DNA of 64,000 bases. It comes from Gemmatimonadota bacterium. Lineage in GTDB: Bacteria > Gemmatimonadota > Gemmatimonadetes > Longimicrobiales > Gaopeijiaceae. Below the pieces are notes generated by a model. It was given only the letters and a program-made list of their open reading frames with translations, had not been told where the DNA came from and ran no database searches. The DNA is taken from positions 1-64,000 of the forward strand of contig JAJCZZ010000004.1 in the NCBI GenBank assembly GCA_029262115.1, read 5' to 3'. Below, piece after piece: positions 17,353 through 25,820 of this stretch (positions within the stretch are counted from its first letter, which is position 1; every line of letters begins with the position of its first letter). The position numbers and the translations under genes were made by a program.

Positions 17353-18683
17353 CGGAGCACCTCCGTGCCGGTTACGAGTTCGAGGGTGGCCACGTCCTTC
17401 GCGAAGTCCGAAAGGAGTCGGTGGTACTCCAACTCGTGGCGGTACAGCGTTACCTGGGCGTCGAGAAGCGTCAGGAAGTCGACGCGCCCGACCTGGTAGG
17501 ACGAGGAGGCGGACGCGAGCGCCGTGTTCGCCTGCGGAAGGATGCCGTCGTCCAGCAGGACGAGTCGGTCACGCGCGGCCACGAGGCTCGCATGGAGCGA
17601 GGCGATGCGTGCGTTCAGGTCGTCGACCATGGACGTGTACCGAGCGTCCTGGGCCTGCACGACGGCCGCCTGCTGCGCCACGCCCTGTGCCTGCTTCCGG
17701 CCCGCGAAGACCGGGATCGGGGCGGACACCATCAAGCTGAAGAAGTCCGCGAACCCCGAACGCTGACTGTAGTTGGCCGAGACACGCACATCCGGACGCG
17801 TGGCCGTGCGCGCCAAGGCCAACTGCTGTTCCTCGGCCGTGATGCGGAGGAGGTGGGCCCGAAGCACGGGGCTTTGGGCCAACGCCGCCTCCTGCAACTC
17901 GACCACGCTGGGCAGCGCCCCCTCCCCCGCGCCGGGAGCCAACACATCGCGGAGCGCGGCCGATACGAACCGTGTGCCGGTCTCCCCGGGCGCCAGCGCG
18001 GCGGCGGTGAGCTCGCCCGGCAGCCCCACCGGCGGGAGCGGCGTTTCGGTGGGCCGGCTGAGAAGCGCGTTCAGCCGGGCCCTCACGGCGGCGCGGCGGG
18101 CTTCGAGCGCGACGTACTGGTCCGCGAGTCGCGTCCGCTCGACCTGCGCCTTGAGCACATCGGGCTGGGCCGCCGTTCCGACCGCGTAGCGGGTGGCCGT
18201 GAGGGACGCGAAGTCTTCCAGAAGGAGGACGTTCCGCTCCGTCACCTCCAGGGCCTGCTCGACGAAGTAGAGCGAGTAGAACGCCGTCCTCACATCCGCC
18301 TCGACCTCGTCCCGGGCGCGCTGGACATCCCAGTCGGCGGCTTCGGCCCTCAGGGTCGCCACGTCCTCGCGCAGCCCTCTCTTTCCGGGCCACGGCACCA
18401 TCGTCCCGACCTGCACCTGGGTCATGGTCATCATCTCCCGACTCAGGCTGGGGTCGGCAATCGGCACGTTCATGAGGCCGAAGCCCAGCGTGGGATCGGG
18501 AAACGCCCCCGCCTGCGGGACGGCGGCCGCCGCGGCGTCGGCCGACCGCCGGGCCGAAAGGATGCGCGGGTTGGTCGTATCGGCGCGCGCCAGCACCTCG
18601 TCCAACGATGAAGGGCGAAGCTGAGCCTCGGCCGACGCGGCAAGGACGACCCAGAGGGCCAGGAGAATGGATCGATGGGTCAT
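17349..18683 (-). CDS. cusC: TolC-family outer-membrane channel of the Cus-like system
   Basis: 444 residues. Signal peptide MTHRSILLALWVVLAASAEAQ, then two outer-membrane-efflux repeats. The first has SLDEVLARADTTNPRIL and GAFPDPTLGFGLMNVPI and TMVPWPGKR; the second begins near ELQEAALAQSPVLRAH with DVRVSANYSQRSG and MVSAPIPVFAGRKQ. Coiled-coil helices follow each strand region, the usual TolC design. It opens the minus-strand CBA operon and its stop overlaps the adaptor start. A 183-bp leader containing inverted repeats separates it from the small exported protein upstream. Confidence 0.9.
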   Translation of the reverse strand: MTHRSILLALWVVLAASAEAQLRPSSLDEVLARADTTNPRILSARRSADAAAAAVPQAGAFPDPTLGFGLMNVPIADPSLSREMMTMTQVQVGTMVPWPGKRGLREDVATLRAEAADWDVQRARDEVEADVRTAFYSLYFVEQALEVTERNVLLLEDFASLTATRYAVGTAAQPDVLKAQVERTRLADQYVALEARRAAVRARLNALLSRPTETPLPPVGLPGELTAAALAPGETGTRFVSAALRDVLAPGAGEGALPSVVELQEAALAQSPVLRAHLLRITAEEQQLALARTATRPDVRVSANYSQRSGFADFFSLMVSAPIPVFAGRKQAQGVAQQAAVVQAQDARYTSMVDDLNARIASLHASLVAARDRLVLLDDGILPQANTALASASSSYQVGRVDFLTLLDAQVTLYRHELEYHRLLSDFAKDVATLELVTGTEVLR

Positions 18684-18744
18684 GATGCGGCGGCCCTCTC
18701 GGGCCCCTCGAGTTGAAAACGGGGGTCGCGCGGCCGGTGCAAGG

Positions 18745-18831
18745 CGCCCGAAGGTCCGGGCGTCTGTGAACGGAACCGGATTGCAACGGCGTGACGTCCC
18801 GCAGTGAACGCGGATGTCACAGATTGTGTGA
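18745..18831. promoter_or_regulatory. Inverted repeats in the leader of the Cus-like operon
   Basis: Two elements lie in the 183-bp gap before the cusC-like gene: a hairpin CGCCCG-AAGGTC-CGGGCG at 18745-18762 and an inverted repeat TCACA-GATTG-TGTGA at 18817-18831. Neither is followed by a T-run. The second could be an operator for the operon or for transcription across the gap; the regulator is not in the window. Confidence 0.35.
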
Positions 18832-18866
18832 GGGTGCCAGACCGGAGGGGTCGTGGCGGTCGCGAA

Positions 18867-19244
18867 CTACGCCCGAGGGGGGTGGAAGAGGGCGTGCGAC
18901 AGGAGGAGGTCCGGCCAGATGTCGTCGAAGTGGACGGTGGAAATCAGACCGGTCGGAGGCGCGGCGAGCACCTGGACGAGCGACGGCAGCGAGGCGGTGA
19001 CCCCACATCCCGCGGCGGCCGCCTGGCTCAACGGGCAGGGGCGCTCGTCGCGCTCCTGACGGTCGCTCTGGAAGGGGCACCACGCGTCGTGGCCGGACCC
19101 GGGCATCGAGTCATCCATGACGACCGCGGTGTCCATGGGCGTAGCCATCGGCCCACACGTCGACGCGGCGACCGCCTCCGCAAAGGAAAGGGTCAGTGCC
19201 GCCAGCGCGAGAGCGCCTGCCAGACCGCGCGTTCGTCGTTTCAT
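18867..19244 (-). CDS. Small exported Cys/Met-rich protein at the head of the Cus-like operon
   Basis: 125 residues. Signal peptide KRRTRGLAGALALAALTLSFAEAVA, then a mature part starting STCGPMATPMD with four cysteines (STCGPM, WCPFQ, PCPLS, GCGVT), several Met and Asp residues and a GSGHDAWC segment. The C-terminus ends LSHALFHPPRA. The spacing of Cys and Met suggests a redox or metal-binding exported protein. It is transcribed with, and 183 bp ahead of, the cusCBA-like genes, which fits a periplasmic metal-handling role. No named family was recognised. The ATG at 19244 was preferred over longer frames because the signal peptide starts there. Confidence 0.65.
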   Translation of the reverse strand: MKRRTRGLAGALALAALTLSFAEAVAASTCGPMATPMDTAVVMDDSMPGSGHDAWCPFQSDRQERDERPCPLSQAAAAGCGVTASLPSLVQVLAAPPTGLISTVHFDDIWPDLLLSHALFHPPRA

Positions 19245-19335
19245 GACAGACTGAAGATACGCAATTCGGACCTCGGCACCATCGCTGTCCGTGGCCGCGG
19301 TTGACGGCATCGAGAAACCACACTAGACATTTTGA
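19245..19335. promoter_or_regulatory. Divergent promoter region of the two efflux operons
   Basis: 91 bp separate the starts of the Cys/Met-rich gene (minus) and the His-rich gene (plus). Both efflux units should be initiated here, or at least their first genes. An AT-rich stretch ACTAGACATTTTGA lies just before the plus start. No clear palindrome was seen in the gap. Confidence 0.45.
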
Positions 19336-19683
19336 ATGCGTCATCCTTCATTCACTCGGCGGTCGATTCATGCTGCGGGCGTGCTCCTGCTACTGCTTGC
19401 ACCCGTGCAGGTGGAGCATCATCACGAGGTGGATCATGCTGGGACGACGACGCACGTAGAAGACGCGCACGGCGGCCATTTCCCGTCGATGACGGAAGCC
19501 GACGCCCGCATTCCGTCTACCAATACCAAAGTCTCGTTCGACTCGGCTCCGGCCATTTCGGCGAGCGTCTATCCCGCGGCGAGGTTTACGCTGGTAGACT
19601 TGGCGACCCCATGGGTCCGCCGTCCGTCTCGAGCACCGCCGCCCGGCTCACTCCGGTCCCGAGCACCCCCAAGCCGCTCCTAA
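19336..19683 (+). CDS. Small exported His-rich protein at the head of the second efflux unit
   Basis: 115 residues. A signal peptide (RRSIHAAGVLLLLLAPVQ) is followed at once by a histidine-rich stretch EHHHEVDH, TTTHVEDAHGGHF, giving at least eight His in about 28 residues. The C-terminus is proline/arginine/serine-rich (RAPPPGSLRSRAPPSRS). The His cluster with Asp and Glu would suit Zn, Ni, Co or Cu binding in the periplasm. Its position before a TolC/adaptor/RND set suggests a metallochaperone or sensor. The ATG at 19336 has an AT-rich upstream; a nearby TTG in another frame encodes nothing convincing. Confidence 0.6.
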   Translation: MRHPSFTRRSIHAAGVLLLLLAPVQVEHHHEVDHAGTTTHVEDAHGGHFPSMTEADARIPSTNTKVSFDSAPAISASVYPAARFTLVDLATPWVRRPSRAPPPGSLRSRAPPSRS

Positions 19684-19798
19684 CGCCGCACTGGTTCTGA
19701 GCCGTAGCGTTTAATCGCCTGCGAGACTCCCAAGCGGTGTTCTTGGCCGACACTTCGTCCGGCCATCCCCCAAGAAATAGCTCCTGACAAAAGTTCGT

Positions 19799-19823
19799 CC
19801 ACGAGACGCCAGGCGTCTCGTGG
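19799..19823. promoter_or_regulatory. 25-bp perfect palindrome ahead of the second efflux operon
   Basis: CCACGAGACGCC-A-GGCGTCTCGTGG: twelve-base perfect arms around one base. It lies 37 bp before the ATG of the TolC-like gene and 116 bp after the His-rich gene stop. No T-run follows, so an operator is more likely than a terminator. Similar long symmetrical sites are bound by TetR- or MerR-type repressors, but the regulator is not identified here. Confidence 0.5.
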
Positions 19824-19859
19824 CCCCTTGAAGAACACACGAGTCTGAGAACCGCATTC

Positions 19860-21104
19860 ATGAGAACCTCATCGATGGTTTTTACGGCGACCGTAGCGGT
19901 GGCCGTGATGGCACCTGCCGCTCATGCGCAGGGAGTGCCTTCGTTGTCTTTGGAGGAGGCCGTCGACCTCTTCGTGGCGAACAGCGCGGAGCTCGATTTG
20001 GCCAGAAGCAGGTTGAGGTCACGACTTGGTGACGCACGCCAAGGTCGGGCGATCTCCAATCCGACGGCTTCGTTCACCAACGAAGACCTGGGTTCCTATT
20101 CCGAGCAGTACCTCAACGTCACGCAGCGTGTGGACTTCCTGTGGCAACGCGGCCCCCGCATTCGGAACGCCGAGGCGCGTGCGAGCAGTGCGCGATCAGA
20201 GTTTCAGGCGGATAGCGCTCGCATCATATTGGAAATGAAGCATGTCTTCCTGGCCGCTTGGGAAGGCACCCAAGTCGTGGCTGCGTTGAGCGAAACCGAA
20301 GATGTCTTCGACTCCCTGGTCGAGGACGCGTCCGCCCGTGTCGACCAGGGGGATCTGGCCAGCTACGACCTGCAGAGGCTGAGGGTCGCTAGTGCCACCG
20401 CCAAGCAACGGCTCACCCGAGCCGAACTGTCTCTTGCGGATGCGGAGCGCCGCCTGGGCTCCTTGGTCTCGAGGGACCGATCGATTTCGAGAATCCGTGC
20501 GCTGCCTCCGGCTCTCGACGTTCCGGACGCTACCGCCGCCCTCGCTCGCCTCGATGAAGCGATCACGCGTCGCCCTGAACTCGACGCTGCTCGAGCGATG
20601 ACCGAAGCCCTTGAGGCGACGGCGAGTCTGATCGCAAGGTCAAGGCTGGAAGGAGTTGGCCTTACCGGGGGGCTCAAGCAGCAGTCAGATGGCCGGAATG
20701 GCTTGTTCCTCGGGCTTCAGATGTCGGTACCGCTCTTCGATCGCAAAGGTGGAGCCATGGCGGCCGCCCGGGCCGAGGTCGACCGATCTCGTTCCGATGT
20801 CCAGTTGCTTCGGGTCTCGATCGAGCGTGAGGCGGCGCTCGCCGAGGCGCGGCTGCTCGCGGCAACTCAGCAACGCGTCTTATTGGACCAAAGCGGGATC
20901 GGCGAGTCGGAAGACCTTCTCGCCGTTGCCAGGATCGCGTACGACGAGGGTGAGGTCGGCATCGTCGAGTTGGTGGACGCAGCGGACGCCTTTCTAGAAG
21001 CACGCCTCCTTGCGAACAGCATTCGTGCTGAGGAGTGGCGTGCGTTTTTCAAACTTGAACATGCGATCGGCGGGCTACCTGCCGATGCCGGAGCACTGCG
21101 ATGA
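19860..21104 (+). CDS. TolC-family outer-membrane channel of the second metal efflux system
   Basis: 414 residues with signal peptide RTSSMVFTATVAVAVMAPAAHAQ. The first repeat has LSLEEAVDLFVANSAELDLARS, AISNPTASF and VTQRVDFLW; the second shows RPELDAARAM, LIARSRLEG and LQMSVPLFDRK, the usual P-L-F--K/R--G before the second helical hairpin. Its conserved order (YLNVTQ---F--R) resembles CzcC/CusC proteins. The last codons overlap the adaptor ATG by four bases, so translation is coupled. Codon use is visibly more A/T-tolerant than in flanking genes, a possible sign of acquisition. Confidence 0.87.
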   Translation: MRTSSMVFTATVAVAVMAPAAHAQGVPSLSLEEAVDLFVANSAELDLARSRLRSRLGDARQGRAISNPTASFTNEDLGSYSEQYLNVTQRVDFLWQRGPRIRNAEARASSARSEFQADSARIILEMKHVFLAAWEGTQVVAALSETEDVFDSLVEDASARVDQGDLASYDLQRLRVASATAKQRLTRAELSLADAERRLGSLVSRDRSISRIRALPPALDVPDATAALARLDEAITRRPELDAARAMTEALEATASLIARSRLEGVGLTGGLKQQSDGRNGLFLGLQMSVPLFDRKGGAMAAARAEVDRSRSDVQLLRVSIEREAALAEARLLAATQQRVLLDQSGIGESEDLLAVARIAYDEGEVGIVELVDAADAFLEARLLANSIRAEEWRAFFKLEHAIGGLPADAGALR

Positions 21105-22630
21105 AAACGGCGAACCACGGTGTGAGATCGAGCGCACCGGCAATGACGAATGGGATACTCTCGCGGTCAGCCATGAGTCTGGCCCTGACTCTCCTGGTGA
21201 CGGCATGTGGCTCTGCTGTCGATGAAGCGGAGGAGGCCCCGGAGCTCGGCGCGGTGGTCGTAACGCAATGGGTCGACGGCACCGAACTCTTCCTCGAGTA
21301 CCCATTCCTGGTGGCTGGTCAACAGACCGGGAACTGGGCGATCCATCTCACGGATCGACAGGATTTCCAGCCGATTCGTGCAGGGACGCTCAGTGTGAGT
21401 TTCCGGTCGGGTGGCGGCATTGCGGAGTCGTTCACAGTGGACGCGCCGCTACGGGATGGAATTTTCCTCCTCGATCCCGTCATTGCGCAGTCGGGCACCT
21501 ATGAGGTCGAGTTGGCGTTGGTCAGCGAGCAGGTGAACAGTCGCCATGTCCTACCAAGTGTTCTGGTCCACGAGAGCGAGGCCGCGGCGTTGGCCTACCC
21601 GAGTCCTGAGGAAGCAGACGGGATCGCGTTTCTCAAGGAACAACAGTGGGTGATCCCGTTCGCGGTCCGTCCGGCAGAGGAGCACCCGGTCCAGGGCACG
21701 ACGCTCGCTCCGGGTGAGATCGTTCCACCCGACGGGTCGCTGATCCGCGTGAGCGCTCCCATCGGTGGCATCGCGTTGGCCGCGTCGAATCGAGACGCGC
21801 CTTCTGTAGGCGACGGGGTTCGGCAGGGGCAGGTGCTGGCCGTCTTGGCTCCGACGAGTCAGGAGGGCGGATTCGCACAGTTGCGTGGACGGGTGGAGCG
21901 GCTCAGGCGTGAAGCGGCTCGAGACGCGAGGCTCTTCGAGGTAGGAGCGATTCCAGCCCGACGCCTCGGGGAGGTACGACATGATCTCGAGATCGCGGAA
22001 GCAGAGCTTGCCGCGATGGGCGGCGGGACGGAAGGCGCCTATCGACTCGTGGTCCGCTCACCGATGTCGGGTGTGGTCGCCGAACGCACGTTTGTGCCCG
22101 GCGGACGTGTGGAAGCAGGCGAGTCCCTGTTTACCGTGGTCGATCCGGCCAGGGTCTGGATTCGAGTGCAGGTGCCGGCTTCGACGGCGAACGCTCTGCC
22201 CACCGGGGCCCTCACATTCTTCACGCTCGACAACTCTGAAGAGGCCTTCGACGCTCGGCTACGGTCCGTGGGGAGTGTGGTCAACCCCACGACGCGAACC
22301 GTTCCCGTGGTCTTTGTGGCCACAATCGCGCAAGGGCGCTTCGCGTTCGGCCAGTTCGTGCAGGCTGCCGTTCCCATGGGCCGACGAACAACGGGAATCG
22401 CCATCCCCAATACGGCGATTTTGGATGAAAACGGCACACCCGTCGCGTATGTGCAGACCGGTGGCGAGACCTTCGAACGACGCATCCTCGCTCTTGGTGA
22501 CACCGACGGTCGACGAACCCATGTAATTGCGGGGCTGAGGCCTGGAGACATGGTGGTCACCGTCGGCGCTTATCAAGTGCGGCTTGCCTCCCTCTCCGGC
22601 GGCGATTTTGCCGGCGGTCACGCACACTAG
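21101..22630 (+). CDS. RND periplasmic adaptor with extra N-terminal beta domain
   Basis: 509 residues. A lipoprotein-type signal ends LLVTACGS. Residues about 45-190 form an extra beta-sandwich-like region (TQWVDGTELFLEYPFLVAGQQ, WAIHLTDRQDFQPIRAG, GTYEVELALVSEQ) found in a subset of CzcB/CusB-like adaptors but not in classical MFPs. The core follows: VSAPIGGIA, coiled coil around LRREAARDARL, VVRSPMSGVV, the beta-barrel around VWIRVQVPAST, and NTAILDENGTPVAY. The protein ends GGHAH, a small His tag-like end. Overlaps the TolC gene at the start; its end is 13 bp before the RND permease. Confidence 0.87.
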   Translation: MKTANHGVRSSAPAMTNGILSRSAMSLALTLLVTACGSAVDEAEEAPELGAVVVTQWVDGTELFLEYPFLVAGQQTGNWAIHLTDRQDFQPIRAGTLSVSFRSGGGIAESFTVDAPLRDGIFLLDPVIAQSGTYEVELALVSEQVNSRHVLPSVLVHESEAAALAYPSPEEADGIAFLKEQQWVIPFAVRPAEEHPVQGTTLAPGEIVPPDGSLIRVSAPIGGIALAASNRDAPSVGDGVRQGQVLAVLAPTSQEGGFAQLRGRVERLRREAARDARLFEVGAIPARRLGEVRHDLEIAEAELAAMGGGTEGAYRLVVRSPMSGVVAERTFVPGGRVEAGESLFTVVDPARVWIRVQVPASTANALPTGALTFFTLDNSEEAFDARLRSVGSVVNPTTRTVPVVFVATIAQGRFAFGQFVQAAVPMGRRTTGIAIPNTAILDENGTPVAYVQTGGETFERRILALGDTDGRRTHVIAGLRPGDMVVTVGAYQVRLASLSGGDFAGGHAH

Positions 22631-22643
22631 AGGGGCGTCCACG

Positions 22644-25600
22644 ATGTTAGATCGAGTGATTCGATGGTCCATCGACAACTACTTCCTGGTGGCTGTGGCC
22701 GCCGCGGTCCTTCTCGTCAGCGGGACGATCACCGCCGTACGCATGCCCGTCGATGTGTTTCCCGACCTGACCGCACCCACGGTCACAGTTCTGACCGAGG
22801 CACATGGGATGGCGCCCGAAGAGGTCGAGGCGTTGGTCACGTTTCGGATCGAGACCGCCGTGAATGGCGCGACTGGAGTGCGCCGTGTCCGGTCTTCCAC
22901 CTCGCAGGGCATCAGTATCGTTTGGGTCGAGTTCGATTGGGGCACGGACATCTTCCAAGCACGCCAGATCGTTAACGAAAAGCTCCAACTCGTGGCTGCT
23001 GGCCTGCCGCAAAGCGTTGGGGCGCCCACCCTGGCCCCGATTTCGTCCATCATGGGCGAGATCATCCTCATCGCGGTCACGGGAGACGAGTCCGTGACAC
23101 CGATGGAGATGCGCACGGTGGCGGACTGGACTCTGCGCAGGCGCCTCCTCGCGATACCAGGTGTCGCCCAAGTGATCCCACTCGGGGGCGAGGTACGTGA
23201 ATACCAGGTCCTCGTGGATCCTAGCCGATTGGTTGCGTTCAACGTGACTCTCGACGACGTCGTCCGAGCCGCCGAGGGATCGAACGTGAACGCGTCCGGC
23301 GGCGTGTTCATGGAGCGGGGGCAAGAGTACCTGATCCGGGCCACCGGACGAGTTCACACGCTCGAGGACGTCTCGCTCACCGTGGTCGCGTCCCGTTCCG
23401 GTACGCCCGTCACGATCGGAGACGTTGCGGAGGTGCGTATTGGACCCGCGACCCGGCTGGGCGAGGGATCCGCCAACGCCGAGCGAGCGGTTGTCTTGAC
23501 TCTCCTCAAGCAGCCCGGGGCCAACACACTCGAGTTGACCGACCGTATCGATCAGGAGATCGCGAGGATCGAGGAGACGCTGCCCGTAGGAATGTCGATC
23601 AACTATGGCATCTTCCGGCAAGCCGACTTCATTCGGACGGCCGTGAACAACGTCATGGTCGCACTGCGTGATGGGGCGGTTCTTGTCGTCCTGATCCTCT
23701 TTTTGTTCTTGTGGAGCGTTCGCACCACGTTCATCTCGGTGCTGGCGATTCCCCTAGCGCTCATCACCGCTGTTCTTGCGCTAAAGGCTCTGAACATCAC
23801 GATCAACACCATGACGCTAGGAGGGATGGCAATCGCCATCGGCGCCCTGGTGGATGACGCCGTGATTGTCGTTGAGAACGTGTTTCGACGTCTTCGAGAG
23901 AACCAGCATCAGGCTGAGGGAGCGCGTCGAGCCGTCTCTGACGTCGTTTTCGATGCGTCGAAGGAGATCCTGCGAAGCATCGTAATCGCCACGCTCATCA
24001 TTATCGTGGTGTTCATTCCGCTCCTCTTCTTGTCCGGCGTCGAGGGGCGCATGCTCCAACCCCTCGGCCTTGCGTACATCGTCTCGATCTTGGCCTCCCT
24101 GGTCGTCGCTCTGACCGTTACGCCCGCGCTGTCTGTCTTCTTGCTGCCCGGCTCGAAGGCGATGAGCAGCGACGAAGAGAGTTGGGTGGTGCGGAGTCTC
24201 AAGCGAGGCTACGCGGCGACGCTGACCCCCGTCCTACGACATCCGCACTCTGTGATGGCGGGCGCCGCTGCCCTCGTGGTGTTGTCCATGGCGGCCTTCC
24301 CTTTCCTGGGGCGCTCCTTCCTTCCGGAGTTCCAGGAGGGGTCGTTGGTCATCAGTGCGCTGACCGTGCCGGGCACGTCTCTGGACGAGTCCGACGCATT
24401 GGGTCGCAGGATCGAGGAAATCCTTTTGGACCACCCGGCGGTGTTGGAGACTGCCCGCCGCACGGGCCGAGCGGAGCTCGACGAACACGCCCAGGGAGTC
24501 AACGCAGCGGAGATCGACGCTCGCCTCGACATCGATACTTACGAATATGAGGTGGTACTCGAGGAGCTGCGAGCAAGGCTCGGTGCGGTGCCTGGGACCC
24601 AGATCACGATCGGGCAGCCCATAGGTCACCGTATCGATCACATGCTGTCCGGAACGCGAGCGAGTATCGCCGTGAAGATCTTCGGTCCCGACCTGTATGA
24701 GCTTCGCCGGATCGCGCAGGACATCGAGGCCGTGGCGCAGGGCGTGGCCGGTACGGTGGACGTGGCAATGGAGCAGCAGGCTGACGTACCCCAGATCCGA
24801 ATCGACATGAACCGGACCGCGATGGCTCGATACGGTATGACACCGGCGCTCTTTGCCGAGGCAGTCGACGTCGCCCTCGCGGGCGAAGCGGTGTCTCAGG
24901 TACTAGAGGGACAGAGGACAGTCGACCTCGTCGTGAGGTTCGCGGCCGAGCATCGAAAAAGCCTGGAAACCGTGCGCGACGCCCGCATCAACACACCGGT
25001 CGGGTCACAGGTCACGATCGGAACGCTCGCCGACGTGCGCTTCGATCTGGGCCCGAATTCGATCTCCCGGGAGGACGTCCAGAGGAAGATCGTGGTCCAG
25101 TCGAACGTCGCGGGTCGCGACGTCGGGAGTGTGGTCGAGGACATACGAGAACAGGTCAGTGACGTTGTCGACGTGCCCGCAGGTTATTTCGTCGAGTACG
25201 GCGGTCAGTTTGAGTCCGCGGCCGGCGCCTCACGAACGATCGGGCTCATGAGTCTGCTCTCCGTGGCCGCAGTGTTCCTCCTCCTATTGGTTGAGTTCAA
25301 CTCCGCCCGGCAGGCCCTACTCGTAATGGTCAACCTTCCCTTGTCATTGGTGGGAGGGGTCTTCGCCGTATGGCTCACCGGCGGCGTCTTGAATGTCGCC
25401 ACGCTGGTGGGGTTCATCACGCTCTTCGGGATCGCGATACGGAACGGAATTCTCATGGTGAGCCACTTCAACCACCTGCATGTCAAGGGCGTTGAGCTTT
25501 ACGATGCCGTCGTGCAGGGATCGATGGAGCGTCTCAGTCCCATTATGATGACGGCGCTCACGGCAGGGCTTGCTTTGGTACCTCTGGCGATCGCCGGCGG

Positions 25601-25724
25601 AGAGCCCGGAAACGAGATCCAGAGTCCGATGGCGGTTGTCGTTCTAGGCGGACTCCTCACCTCCCTCGCCTTGAATATGGTCGTCGTACCCGTGCTGTAC
25701 CTCCGCTACGGAGTAAGACGTTGA
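22644..25724 (+). CDS. CusA/CzcA-family heavy-metal RND permease, specificity unclear
   Basis: 1026 residues. Shows VIRWSIDNYFLV, MPVDVFPDLTAPTVTVLTEA, a TM4 motif IAIGALVDDAVIVVENVFRR with acidic relay residues, and GRSFLPEFQEGS. The CusA methionine relay is absent: the sites corresponding to EGSIMDMPS and DPAPLSMFE read EGSLVISAL and DEHAQGVNAA. Pump architecture is otherwise complete, with the last helices ending VVVPVLYLRYGVRR. The start ATG at 22644 follows AGGGG. It ends the TolC-adaptor-RND operon. Zn/Co/Ni/Cd or another cation are candidates; this cannot be decided from sequence. Confidence 0.87.
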   Translation: MLDRVIRWSIDNYFLVAVAAAVLLVSGTITAVRMPVDVFPDLTAPTVTVLTEAHGMAPEEVEALVTFRIETAVNGATGVRRVRSSTSQGISIVWVEFDWGTDIFQARQIVNEKLQLVAAGLPQSVGAPTLAPISSIMGEIILIAVTGDESVTPMEMRTVADWTLRRRLLAIPGVAQVIPLGGEVREYQVLVDPSRLVAFNVTLDDVVRAAEGSNVNASGGVFMERGQEYLIRATGRVHTLEDVSLTVVASRSGTPVTIGDVAEVRIGPATRLGEGSANAERAVVLTLLKQPGANTLELTDRIDQEIARIEETLPVGMSINYGIFRQADFIRTAVNNVMVALRDGAVLVVLILFLFLWSVRTTFISVLAIPLALITAVLALKALNITINTMTLGGMAIAIGALVDDAVIVVENVFRRLRENQHQAEGARRAVSDVVFDASKEILRSIVIATLIIIVVFIPLLFLSGVEGRMLQPLGLAYIVSILASLVVALTVTPALSVFLLPGSKAMSSDEESWVVRSLKRGYAATLTPVLRHPHSVMAGAAALVVLSMAAFPFLGRSFLPEFQEGSLVISALTVPGTSLDESDALGRRIEEILLDHPAVLETARRTGRAELDEHAQGVNAAEIDARLDIDTYEYEVVLEELRARLGAVPGTQITIGQPIGHRIDHMLSGTRASIAVKIFGPDLYELRRIAQDIEAVAQGVAGTVDVAMEQQADVPQIRIDMNRTAMARYGMTPALFAEAVDVALAGEAVSQVLEGQRTVDLVVRFAAEHRKSLETVRDARINTPVGSQVTIGTLADVRFDLGPNSISREDVQRKIVVQSNVAGRDVGSVVEDIREQVSDVVDVPAGYFVEYGGQFESAAGASRTIGLMSLLSVAAVFLLLLVEFNSARQALLVMVNLPLSLVGGVFAVWLTGGVLNVATLVGFITLFGIAIRNGILMVSHFNHLHVKGVELYDAVVQGSMERLSPIMMTALTAGLALVPLAIAGGEPGNEIQSPMAVVVLGGLLTSLALNMVVVPVLYLRYGVRR

Positions 25725-25820
25725 ACGACAGCACGGTACGTGGACCGGATTCTCGTCGATGGCTCGTAGCTTGTTCTGCGCGGACCTGTACTCACATCGT
25801 TGCTCGCACCTGCTTCTTGG

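Noticed and set aside
18817-18831. CRP/FNR-type binding site
   Set aside because: The half-sites are in reversed order (TCACA-N5-TGTGA) with wrong spacing for the TGTGA-N6-TCACA consensus.
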